From Boswellia sacra (lineage: Eukaryota > Streptophyta > Magnoliopsida > Sapindales > Burseraceae), in assembly GCA_013180625.2 (NCBI GenBank), contig SNVD02013586.1, positions 16,955 through 80,954 on the forward strand: a stretch of DNA of 64,000 bases, in the 5' to 3' direction. Under the pieces are notes generated by a model. The model was not told the DNA's origin. It worked only from the letters and a program-made list of their open reading frames with translations, and did no database searches. Shown here piece after piece: positions 47,977 to 57,579 of the stretch (position 1 is the first letter of the stretch; the number at the start of each line of letters is the position of its first letter). Both the position numbers and the translations under genes were made by a program.

Positions 47977-49656
47977 CTAGTTGAATTTGTTTATCCTTGA
48001 GGCATGCATTCTTGAGTGTGGATGTTCTTCCTGCCTTTGTTCAAAATATGGCTCCCAACTCTTAATCTCTTTTACCTGTACAAAATCAAGCAATGAAAAT
48101 TCTTTAGGAGCAATGGGCACTAGTTGCATATTTGCTTCAAATGAACTAGTTAACCCAATTTTTGAAGGACTTGACAAATTCTCATTTTGGATATAGTCTT
48201 CCACGTTAATCTTATTAGCTTCCTCACATTCATCATGCTTGAAAAATTCATTATTGTCAAAATTTTGGTTGTGTTCCTTTGCATGATGACATGAGGGCAT
48301 AAGTGAGGATTCGATATCTTCCTTGTTAGGTGTAGGTTTATTAACCTCTTCCTTACCCCTTGAGATTGATTCATCATCTTTCTCATAAGGGTTAAGAATA
48401 TGTTCTTTATAAACCTTACCATCATGAAGAGTACTTACCGAATCTTCGTCTAGATGTTGGCCCCTTGGATTACTCACATGTGGATTGATGGAGTTTGGCT
48501 CTAGTTGAGATGGAAACTCACCTTTCTCATGAGGACTAAGTGCAAATGCAAGCTTTTCAAGAGTATCGTTCAAGTTTGCCATAGTTTGAGCAGTTTGACT
48601 ATTAAAAGCCTCTTGCTTTGCAATGAATGAATTCAATGTTTCTTCAAGATCCTCATAAGATGCATGATCATAAGATTTTTGAAAATTTTGATATGATTGA
48701 AAGGGAGGTTGGTAAGATTGTGCATGATTATCCTTCCTCCGATCAAAATTCAAGTGATTTTTCCATCCAAAATTTTGTGAGTAAGAATTAGGATTTGACC
48801 TTTGGAAAGTGTTTAACACATTGGTTTGGTCATGGAGACCTTTCCTAAAGGTAGGCATAATTGGGCAATCATCCGTAGGATGATCACTAGTATTACAAGT
48901 GTGACAGACAATTTCTTGCATATACCACATTTCTAAGTCCTCGACTTTTCTAGTTAGGGATGCAAATTTAGCATGATGATCATGATTCTCCCTAATGTTA
49001 TAAATGCCTCTACTAGATGTTCTTGGTACCTCATAGGTGCCAACATTGTTCCAATTTTGAGCATTTTTCGCTAGCAAGTCTAGGAAATCCATGGCTTCAT
49101 CTGGGTATTTATCTTCAAATTGTCTATCACACATTAATTCTATCATTTGCCTAGCTTGATGTATAAGACCTTCATAGAAAATTAAAACTAGTTCCCATGT
49201 TTCCAAACCATGATGAGGACAAGTATTAAGTAATGCTTTATACCTATCCCAACATTGGTAAAAGGTCTCTCCTTGTTTTTGAGTGAAATTGATGATTTGA
49301 TTTTTGAGAGAATTTGTTCTATAGGGAGGAAAGAATTCTTTAAGAAATTGTTGTTGCATTTCATCCCATGAGCTAATGGATCTTGACCTAAGATTTTGTA
49401 GCCATGTCTTAGCTTTATCTTTTAGAGAAAAAGGAAAAAGCTTTAATCTCAAGATATTTATGCTACAATTTAGGTCACTATAAGCGTTACAAAACTCTTC
49501 AAATTCTCTCAAGTGCAAAAATGGGTTTTCAACATCTAGGCCATGAAAGTGGGGTAAGAATTGAATGAAATCCGATTCATGGTCGAAGTATAATGCATCA
49601 TGAGGGAAGACTATGCATGATTGTGCACAAGTTCTCTTAAGATTTATGGAGTCCAT
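47977..49656 (-). CDS. gag: Gag of element C (Ty3-type), intact ORF
   Basis: 559 aa with no internal stop. The retrotransposon gag (capsid) domain occupies about residues 70-175 (LKLFPFSLKDKAKTWLQNL, QQQFLKEFFPPYRTNSL, TQKQGETFYQCWDRYKALL, YEGL). A zinc knuckle CHTCNTSDHPTDDC (CX2CX4HX4C) is at residues 251-264. Asn/Gln-rich and charged regions follow to the C-terminus. The start lies about 220 bp inside the 5' LTR end, after a leader with a polypyrimidine stretch. Capsid proteins of this kind assemble particles around the element RNA. An open frame in an element without pol suggests either recent insertion or selection for supplying gag. Homologous to the broken gag of element D. Confidence 0.88.
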   Translation of the reverse strand: MDSINLKRTCAQSCIVFPHDALYFDHESDFIQFLPHFHGLDVENPFLHLREFEEFCNAYSDLNCSINILRLKLFPFSLKDKAKTWLQNLRSRSISSWDEMQQQFLKEFFPPYRTNSLKNQIINFTQKQGETFYQCWDRYKALLNTCPHHGLETWELVLIFYEGLIHQARQMIELMCDRQFEDKYPDEAMDFLDLLAKNAQNWNNVGTYEVPRTSSRGIYNIRENHDHHAKFASLTRKVEDLEMWYMQEIVCHTCNTSDHPTDDCPIMPTFRKGLHDQTNVLNTFQRSNPNSYSQNFGWKNHLNFDRRKDNHAQSYQPPFQSYQNFQKSYDHASYEDLEETLNSFIAKQEAFNSQTAQTMANLNDTLEKLAFALSPHEKGEFPSQLEPNSINPHVSNPRGQHLDEDSVSTLHDGKVYKEHILNPYEKDDESISRGKEEVNKPTPNKEDIESSLMPSCHHAKEHNQNFDNNEFFKHDECEEANKINVEDYIQNENLSSPSKIGLTSSFEANMQLVPIAPKEFSLLDFVQVKEIKSWEPYFEQRQEEHPHSRMHASRINKFN

Positions 49657-49872
49657 TAATGTTCTTAGTAGGGCATGAGCATGATTTTTTTTTTAAGACA
49701 AGATGAGTGGCTATGAACAATTCTAACAATTAATGCAAAGAGAAAGAAAAGATGAACACAGGCAAGAAAAAATAAAAATAGAAATGGGGAGAGAAGAGAT
49801 GAACGTATGCAAGAAAAATAAAATAGAAATGGGAAAAGAAAATACTTACAATTTTGTACGCCAAATTTTACC
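49657..49872 (-). other. Leader of element C between primer site and gag
   Basis: Non-coding; on the minus strand it is rich in pyrimidines (tttcttttccc, tctcttctctcccc-type text). Confidence 0.5.
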
Positions 49873-49891
49873 TTCCCCGGCAACGGCGCCA
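49873..49891 (-). other. Primer binding site of element C (tRNA-Asp type)
   Basis: On the minus strand TGGCGCCGTTGCCGGGGAA, seven bases after the LTR end. It is complementary to the 3' end of plant tRNA-Asp; Athila/Tat-type elements commonly use such sites. The matching site in element D is degraded. Confidence 0.85.
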
Positions 49892-49897
49892 AAAACT

Positions 49898-51282
49898 TGA
49901 CACATCCGAAAAAGGATTGTCTCCCAACTATAGGAGTGTCAAAGTAATAAAACCCGGTGAGACCGGGGTCGATCCACGAGGAAGGAGATTTTAGCGCTAC
50001 AAATTATAAGCTAAGCAATATGATGTGGATGATTTAAAGAGATGACAAGATAATATTAACAAATATAAATAAAGAACAAGTTCGTAAACAATAAATTAGA
50101 ATCACAAAAGAAAAATCGACACAATAATAATGAAGGCTAAGGTTAGGGGATCCGCCTTTGATATTTTAAATAAGGATAATTAACCCATTTTAGTTATATG
50201 AATTATATTTGTTTCATTACCAATATTTATACCACTTCTTATAAATGGGTTCAAGCATCCAATGTGCCAATCATCATATGTCTACAACAAATCAAGGTTC
50301 CTAACTAGATTCGTGTCGGTAAGGAAGAACCATACATCATCTAGAAAGGATCAAAGCATTTGATGTGCTAAGGATTGTCGACAATGGATCAAGACCTCCA
50401 CTTTACGAGTGGTGTCAAGATTGATTAAGAAATTAAATATAAATCATATTGAATAAATATTATAAGATTAAGATTATTAAGCACATATTAAGTGTTAGAG
50501 AATCCTTATTCTCATATCAAGGGTTTCACCCTTTCACCTTAGCAAAAGAGAAATTAGAAGAACATTATAATAGAAAGAAAATAAAATGCAAGAAAAAGGA
50601 AATTCATTAATAACATAAACACACAAAACACAATACAAGATCCTAGCCAAAGCCAAAATGTTCCAGCCAAGGCCAAGATGCCCTAATGGGTCACAAGGCA
50701 CCTCTATTTATAGATACATCCAGGGGCAAACTTGTCAAATTACAAGGGCATAATTGTCAAATATTAGTTGTAAATATCTTTGACAATTGGGATCATTAGG
50801 CACCGACTTTGACCATCAATTTTGATATTGAAATGTTGAGAATTTTAATCACATGTCTTCATGAAAGTTGTAGATATTTCTCTCAGCTTTCTAGAACATA
50901 TTGATTTGCACAATTCAGATACGTATTTTGAGAGATACGGTCCAAATACTGAGGCCTAGTTAGACTGGGCCGAGACTATAGATGGGTTCGTTTCAAGCCC
51001 AATTTTGGTCCACTAAGAGCCCGAATTTGATGATGTTTGTGAAATGCAATCTTGTATAAAATTGAATCAGTTTTCCAAAACATTAAGAATTGCACCATTC
51101 TGATCTATAAATGGAGAGTTATGCCCATTTTACCGAACCTGTAACAAAACCAAAATTAAGAGGAAGTTAATTCCAAAGATGCAAAGACTACAAATATGCT
51201 TAAGTTGAGGAATTTAATGATACTATTAATGTAATATGATGAACTAAGCTCTTATTAAACATACATATTTAACTGTTCATCC
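49898..51282 (-). repeat. 5' LTR of element C
   Basis: 1385 bp, about 144 bp shorter than the other LTR. Its outer end reads GGATGAACAG where the partner has TGATGAACAC, so the terminal T has mutated. Right target duplication ctttt at 51283-51287. Confidence 0.9.
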
Positions 51283-52539
51283 CTTTTTCACATTTCAGAA
51301 CTTCAATCTCCCGCTTCAAGGTGTTGATTTCTTCTCTCTGGCTCAGCCATTCACCATAAAGTGCATTGTAAGTTTCTTGCAACTGTTCATAATATTTAGG
51401 TCCGTCTTCTTCATCTGAATGATCAACACTATCTTGACAATCTTTTGTTATGTCTGACATAACAGCCTTCCCTTTATCTACTGCAGATGCTGTGAATGCA
51501 ACAAAATTGCTCATACAACTTGGTCTTCTGACTCCGTTTCTGATTCATCACTCCAGGTTGTTGTCAGCCCTTTGTTTTTCTTCTTGAGATTAGCACATTC
51601 AGATCGAATATGCCCATAACCAGAACATTTATAACACTGAATCTATCATTTCTTTTCAAGTTGTTTTGGTTTCTTTTTCTCATTCTCCTTGCTGAATTTT
51701 CTAAACTTTTCTTCACTTGAGTTTGATGGCTTTCCTTGATTCTTTTTTCTGAAATTTCTTTTCATGAACTTGACATAATTTCTTTGTAGAAAAGCAATTT
51801 GTTTAGAATCAGTTTCATCAAGCTCATCATTACATTCTTCATCAGATTTTTTAGCTTTCACATTAAATGCAATGCTCTTACCTTTTTGTTTCTGAGTACT
51901 TTGATTTATTTCAAAGTTTTGGAGAATGCCAATCAATTCATCAACTCTCATTTTATTAATGTTTTTCACTTCCTCATTGGCTAAAATTTTAGATTGAAAT
52001 TTATCTGGGACAGACCTAATTATCTTACTAACAACCTCTGCATTGGTCAAAGTTTTACCAAGCATGTATACGGAATTTGTTATGTGACATATCTTTGAGT
52101 AAAAATCAGAAATTGATTCATCCTTATGCATCATTAGATTTTCAAATTGAGAATTCAGCCTCATTAATTTAGATCTTTTAACAGATGCGGCACCTTCATG
52201 TTTTACCTCAAGTATGTCCCATGCTTCCTTGGCCGCTTTGCACTTTGAAATCTGTCCAAAGTTGTTTAAGTCTACTGTGGCAAAGATTGCATTAAGAGCC
52301 TTGGAGTTCCAACTAGATCGTCGGTATTCTTCATTAGACCATTCGTCCTCTGGTTTAGGTTCGGCATTACCAAAAGCATTTAGCTTCGTTGGAGGTGTCC
52401 ATCCCTTAAGTACACTCGTCTAAGCCCTGTCATCAAAAGACTTGATAAACATCATCATTCTTACCTTCCTATATGAATAATTACTGTCATCGAGAATAGG
52501 TGGTTTCGTTCCAGATCCTCCATTGCGAATAAACTCCAT
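51283..52539 (-). pseudogene. Element B gag, 5' part (before element C)
   Basis: On the minus strand it starts at ATG 52539 (MEFIRNGGSGT). The Copia gag domain is open from 52164 to 51646 (SQFENLMMHKDESISDFYSKI). A stop then lies between KKPKQLEKK and the first CCHC knuckle (CYKCSGYGHIRSEC, about 51600). An acidic Ser-rich segment and the start of the coiled coil follow (open from 51514) up to the element C junction. There are further frame changes near 52430 and 51520. Confidence 0.85.
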
Positions 52540-52588
52540 CCTTCCAAATTAATTTGATCGTTTTCTTCACTTGTCTATCAGTGAACCT

Positions 52589-52600
52589 GCTCTGATACCA
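52589..52600 (-). other. Primer binding site of element B (initiator tRNA-Met)
   Basis: On the minus strand TGGTATCAGAGC, the standard plant tRNA-Met primer site, two bases after the 5' LTR end. Confidence 0.9.
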
Positions 52601-52602
52601 AT

Positions 52603-53492
52603 TGAAAATTTTGGAGGTATGCAGTTATAAGAAATATAATAGTAAACTGTAATGTAAATCGGCACAGGAGGACTTTTATGTGTTTCGGTTATAAAAACCT
52701 ACGTCCACGGACAGCTATAGAGCTGCAATTTACTATGTTCTTGTTTGTACAATCTTTAGGACCTTTTACAGCGCTGACTCACTCTCACGCACATACCTAA
52801 TCGTTTACAAACAAAATCTTCGCAAAGATCCTAAACACTAGTGACACTGCTCACTCTCTGTCATAAATAACTTAACAGAACACTGTTAAGTTACACATAA
52901 CACCCGATGTCTGACACAGAATTACTTAAACACTCAACCCTCAAGTTATCTCAAGTGTTACTAATTCACTCAGATGTAAGCAACAACTCATGTAAAATTT
53001 TTAACTATCATACATGAAAACAAAGACTCAATGAATTAAAGACATAAAGACATCCCTTGGCGTCAAAGCTTTGCAATTATAAAGTCATGGAATGTCGTGA
53101 TGAACAATCAACAACCTCTCTTGCACCAAAGACCCTCTCACTCAATGCTTGCTTCCGACTTTTTCATACATCAATATATATTGAGAGATCTTGATACAAT
53201 CTTCCTAAAAGTCCTGTAAGGATCTCAATCAAGATCACATTAGGGTTAAGATAAAACAAAATAGGAAATGCTTTATAATTAATCTCCTAAAGTAATAAAG
53301 ATATATTAACTATCTTCCTATTTTGATAGGATACAAAATATTATCCTGATCAAGAGAGACAATTATCAAAATACTTCCTATAATAATTATCTAGAAACAG
53401 TAAAATAGGAATAAAATACTTTAATTACTTTTATCACAAGTTAACCAAAATTTGAACATGTGAATGTCACATGTTTGATGTGAACATCAACA
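52603..53492 (-). repeat. 5' LTR of element B
   Basis: On the minus strand it starts TGTTGATGTTC and ends ...ATTTTCA. Right-hand copy of the target duplication GAAAC at 53493-53497. Confidence 0.95.
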
Positions 53493-53497
53493 GAAAC

Positions 53498-53987
53498 AAA
53501 TATAATCCATATAACTGAAATGGTGTTAAACGACATACCTTTCGATTGGAACCTCCTTGAAATGTGGATTCCAATTGAGTTATAATTGGGTTGTTTATCC
53601 ATATTTGATATATCAAGGGCGGATCCCCTAACCTTAGCTATCATTGTTATTGTGTTAGTTTGTCTTACTTGTGTATTTCATTTATTCTCATTTATTTCTT
53701 ATGAAATTGTTTTTTCATTTGCTATGGTAGGTTTTACCACCTATTTCCATAGATGGTTTTACCACCTCTTATTTTTTTTAATATTTGAATGATCGGTTGT
53801 ACCGCCTATCATCTTTACTTTTATTTGTTAATATTATCTTGTTATTTATTTGAATTATTCATATAATATTTGCTTATCCTTTAGTGTGTACCGCTAAATC
53901 CCCTTCCTATGGCTCGACTCCGGTCTTGCCGAGTTTATTACTTTGACACTCCTATACTTGGGAGATAATATTTTTTTGGATGTATCA
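53498..53987 (+). repeat. 5' LTR of element D, right part
   Basis: Continues the LTR left at 36750. It contains ggatcccctaaccttagc (53620) and the ggttttaccacctatttcc-type short repeats (53727-53800) shared with the longer LTR of element C, then the ending ggatgtatca. Confidence 0.85.
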
Positions 53988-53990
53988 AGT

Positions 53991-54013
53991 TTTTGATGCC
54001 ATTGTCGAGGAAG
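53991..54013 (+). other. Degraded tRNA-Asp-type primer site of element D
   Basis: tttttgatgccattgtcgaggaa, several substitutions away from the intact site of element C and at the same distance from the LTR end. Confidence 0.7.
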
Positions 54014-54433
54014 AAAAAATTTGGCATACAAAATTTGTAAGTATCCTCTTTTCTCCTTTAGATCTTCATTTTTCTTGTTGTGTGTTCATCTTTTCTTCTC
54101 CTTTTTGTTGACCCAGGTATGGCAACCCAAGAGGGGGGGTGAATTGGGTTTTTATTTATCAAAACGGATTTAGAAAACTTTTCTTGAAAGATCAAAATTA
54201 GTTAACTCTTTCTTTGAGAATAAAGGTGAAGAAGATGAAATTAGAATTTATCAAAGATGCAATCAAAAGAATAATAATGATGAACAATCACAAGTGCAAG
54301 TAAATGTAAAGAGGAAAGGGATAGAGAGAGTGCAAACTCAATTTACGTGGTTCGGCAAACCTTGCCTACGTCCACGGGCTCCTAGCTCCACGAGCTAAGC
54401 TTTCCACTAAGTTGTAGAAATCTTTACAACTTG

Positions 54434-54651
54434 CTTGATGAACAACCTCACCAAGACTTTTTCTTCCAACTCTTGATAACACCACACCAAGAGTTCTTCT
54501 TGATGAACAACCTCACCAAGGCAACTTCCTTCAACTCTTGATAACACCACACCAAGAGTTCTTCTTGATGAACAACCTCACCAAGGCAACTTCCTTCAAC
54601 TCTTGATAACACCACACCAAGAGTTCTTCTTGATGAACAACCTCACCAAGG
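54434..54651. repeat. Tandem repeat, 65 bp x about 3.3
   Basis: Units starting cttgatgaacaacctcacca at 54434, 54499, 54564 and 54629 (partial). Units 2 and 3 look identical and unit 1 differs slightly. Each unit contains actcttgataacaccacac and accaagagttctt. Confidence 0.95.
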
Positions 54652-54959
54652 AAATATTTCTCTCAAGGATAACTTTTATCCTTTACAATAAGATCTCACT
54701 CTCACCACAATACAAGAACAAAGATAATTGTTTATAACAAAATACAACTCTCCTCAAAGAGTAGATAAAAAATATAAAAGCTCTCTAAGAATTATATTTC
54801 CCTTATTTATGGCTTGATGGATGTTCTTGAATGAATGGGAGAAGGGCTCCTTTTATAGGCAAATGAGATGAACTTAATCAAGTGAAGACACCATCTCCAA
54901 ATTTTCTGCCCACCATAAAAACCGTAATCTTGTCTGCCATTTTTGTCAATGTTCCGTTT

Positions 54960-55650
54960 GAAATTTGAAAATCTGTAAAACATAAAAGATCTGCAAATTT
55001 GAATAATATTTCCAACGCATCAAGAATCAAGTCATTTGGATATCTGTAGCTCAAGATATGGCCAAAACACCATTCGGTGCTCATGTGACTTGATTTTTCT
55101 TTCTTGTGTCAGTCCACCAAATTGAATGATAATTCTGTCAGCCTTCCGTTTGAAATTTGAATTTCTTCAAAACATGAAAGATCTGCATATTTGAATAATA
55201 TTTCTAAAACATTAAGAATCAAAGCATTTGGATATCTCTATCTTAAGATATGGCCAAAACACCATTCGGTGCTCATGTGAGTTGATTTTTCTTCTTTGTG
55301 TCAGTCCACCGAATTGCATGTCAATTATGTCGGCCTTCTGTTTGAAATTTGAATTTTTTCAAAACATATGAAATGTTCCTCATTAAGTCATCTTTCCAAT
55401 GCCGCAAGAATCAAGTCATTTTGATTTTTCTAGCTCAAGATATGTCCAAAGGAGTATTCGGTGCTCATGTCAGCTGCTTCCATTTGTCTTTCAACTTGCA
55501 TGATGATTTGGACAACCTTGCATTTGAAATTTGAATTTCATTAAAACATATGAAATGTTATAAATTGAGTAAGCTTTCCAAAGGCTCAAGAATCACGTCA
55601 TTTGGATATTTTTAGAGATATATATGACCAATTGATTGAACATTGCTCAT
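54960..55650. repeat. Diverged tandem repeat, about 190 bp x about 3.6
   Basis: Units begin gaaatttgaa at 54960, 55152, 55344 and 55526. Each contains caagaatca-gtcatttggat and ctcaagatatggccaaa, and the first three also contain attcggtgctcatgt. Divergence increases towards the right. Confidence 0.88.
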
Positions 55651-55956
55651 GTGTCACATTCCTTGAGTCAATCCTTGTTCTTAAACTTTGGTGCCTTTAA
55701 CATGTAGTCTTCTCCTTAGCTTCAACACTTCATTTTAATAAGCCTCTTCTTGATTTTAAAATTATTTCAATGATATTACTCTTGCACATAAATAAAAATG
55801 TTAGTAAATCACAATGAATCAATGTGTATTGTTATCATCAAAATTATCATGTAGCCTTAGGGCTAACACTTTTCTCTTTTATAATTGTATAAAAATTTGG
55901 TCACGACATCTAGCTGAAGACTATTTAGAAAAACATCATCCTCCCTAGAAAATATG

Positions 55957-57540
55957 GCCAACAATCAGGTTGAGAGACTCATAGATGAAGGGGACAATCA
56001 TTCTCAGCAAAATGACCAATACCACCCAGAAACCTTAGAGACCACATGAATCCGATGAGAACTAGTACATTATTTTGTTTAGTTTTTCCTCCTGATGCAA
56101 TCCATTTCAACTTCAAACCGAGTTTCATTCAATTTTTACCCACCTTTCTGGCTTTCATACAAAGAACCCATATTCACACATAAAAACCTTTGAAGAAGTT
56201 TGTAACTCCTATAGTGACCCAAATTGTAGCATAAATACCATTAAATTAAAACTTTTACCCTTTTCTCTAAAAGATAAAGTTGGAACATGGCTACAAAATT
56301 TGAGGTCAACTTCCATTTGTTCATGGAGATGCAACAACAATTTTTGAAAAAAAAATTCCCTTTCCATCGGACAAATTCTCTTAAAAGGCAAATAACCACT
56401 TTCACTCAAAAACAAGGAGATACCCTTTATCAACGTTGGGATAAGTATAACGAATTACTTAATACCTGTCCCCACCATGGTCTTAAAACTTGGAGGTTAG
56501 TTTCACATTTCTATGAAGGGTTGACACCTCAAGATAGGCAATTATCAGAACTAATGTGTAATGGGCAATTTGCAGATAAAGACTCAAAGGAAGCAATTGA
56601 CTATCTAGAGGTATTAGTAGAAAAAGCCCAAAATTGGGACACTGTTGGCACCTATCAGGTACCAAGCAAAACCCCACTCTCAACATCTAGTAGAGGTATT
56701 TATAACTTTATGGAAGACCATGACCTTCAAGCCAAATATACATATCTAGCTAAAAAATTTGAGGCTTTAGAAATGAAAAAGATTGGTTAATTGAAGTCCG
56801 TTCAAGAAATGCAAATGACCATCCTACCGATGATTGTCCAACTTTGCCTGCTTTTAGGAAATGTCTCCATGAATAAGTTCCCTTAAACACTTTCAAAAGG
56901 TCAATCACAATCCATACTTAGAAACCTATAATCCCAGTTAGAGAAATCATCCGAATTTTAGTTGAAAAAATGACAATTATGCACAATCTTCACAAGTCCT
57001 TTTTCAAACACATTAAAATTTTCAAAATTCTCATGATCATGCATCATATGTTCCTCCTCCTAAGAAGGATCTTGAAGAAACATTGCATTCATTCATTACA
57101 CCTCCTCCTAAGAAGGATCTGCAAGAAACATTGCATTCATTCATTGCAAAGCAAGAGACCTTTAATAGTCAAATTGCTCAAACATTAGCAAAATTTGATA
57201 AACACTCTTGCAAAATTTGCATCTCCATTTAGTATCCAGGAAAAAGGCAAATTTCCTTCTCAAACATTGCAAAACCCCAAAGATAAATCTAATTCAAGTG
57301 GAGCAGTTCAAATAGCCATTATATGGACCAAGCTAAATCAGTCATGACCCTTCGCAATGGTAAGGTTGTCTAAAAACACATTCTTAAACCATACAAGCAA
57401 GATGAATCTATCTCTAAGGGTTAGGAAGAGGTTACTAAACCAACAGCTAGTGAAGAGGAAACCAAATCCCCACCTGTGCCTCCATTCCCTCAAGCATTAA
57501 CCACTCATAAGAAGCCAAACCACAACTCTGAAATTTTTGA
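55957..57540 (+). pseudogene. Gag of element D (Ty3-type), degenerate
   Basis: The head, MANNQVERLIDEGDN at about 55957, is soon interrupted by stops (about 56047). The capsid domain is recognisable around 56230-56790 (TNSLKRQITTFTQKQGDTLYQ, CPHHGLKTWRLVSHFYEGLTP, MCNGQFADKDSKEAIDYL) and is colinear with the gag of element C. The zinc-knuckle region near 56810-56840 (DHPTDDCPTLP-like) is damaged. A short duplication of cctcctcctaagaaggatct (57050 and 57102) follows. Not functional. Confidence 0.82.
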
Positions 57541-57579
57541 AATTTTTAAATAGGTAAAGATCAATATTCCCTTCCTAGA

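Larger units (their letters stand above)
44572..51282 (-). mobile_element. Element C: gag-only Ty3-type LTR element (TR-GAG-like)
   Basis: 6.7 kb, with LTRs 49898-51282 (5') and 44572-46100 (3'), inserted in the gag of element B with the target duplication CTTTT (44567-44571 and 51283-51287). On the minus strand: LTR, tRNA-Asp primer site, a 559-codon gag ORF, about 1.9 kb of non-coding sequence, a polypurine tract and the LTR. No protease, integrase, RT or RNase H sequence was seen. LTRs and gag are related to element D. Non-autonomous elements that keep only gag have been described as TR-GAGs. It would depend on a relative for reverse transcription. A hand comparison of about 1 kb of the LTRs gives roughly 3% difference, less than between the LTRs of its host B. 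Confidence 0.9.
36751..53492 (-). mobile_element. Element B: full-length-ended Sirevirus (Copia), host of element C
   Basis: Two LTRs (52603-53492 as 5', 36751-37642 as 3') are flanked by the exact 5-bp duplication GAAAC (36746-36750 and 53493-53497). Reading on the minus strand the order is LTR, tRNA-Met primer site, gag, pol (PR-IN-RT-RH), third env-like ORF, several polypurine tracts, LTR. Element C (44572-51282) sits within gag; without it B would be about 10 kb, a usual Sirevirus size. A hand comparison of the LTRs gives roughly 40 differences in about 890 bp. The ORFs carry only a few stops and frameshifts, so B is younger than A but not functional. Confidence 0.93.
54116..55868. mobile_element. 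Solo LTR inserted in the leader of element D
   Basis: 1753 bp with ends TGTTGACCCAGG and ...GGGCTAACA (TG...CA), flanked by exact 5-bp duplications CTTTT (54111-54115 and 55869-55873). No internal domain, primer site or second LTR is present, so a solo LTR left by LTR-LTR recombination is the simplest reading. Text such as caagagggggggtgaattgg near the start is common in plant LTRs. It contains two separate tandem arrays. A non-autonomous TRIM-like element is less likely because no internal repeat of the ends was found. Confidence 0.85.

Noticed and set aside
47981..48425. Short ORFs on both strands over the element C gag
   Set aside because: Out-of-frame shadows of the 559-codon gag.
54434..54651. 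Regular repeat array considered as CRISPR
   Set aside because: Units are directly adjacent with no unique spacers, and the context is a plant LTR.
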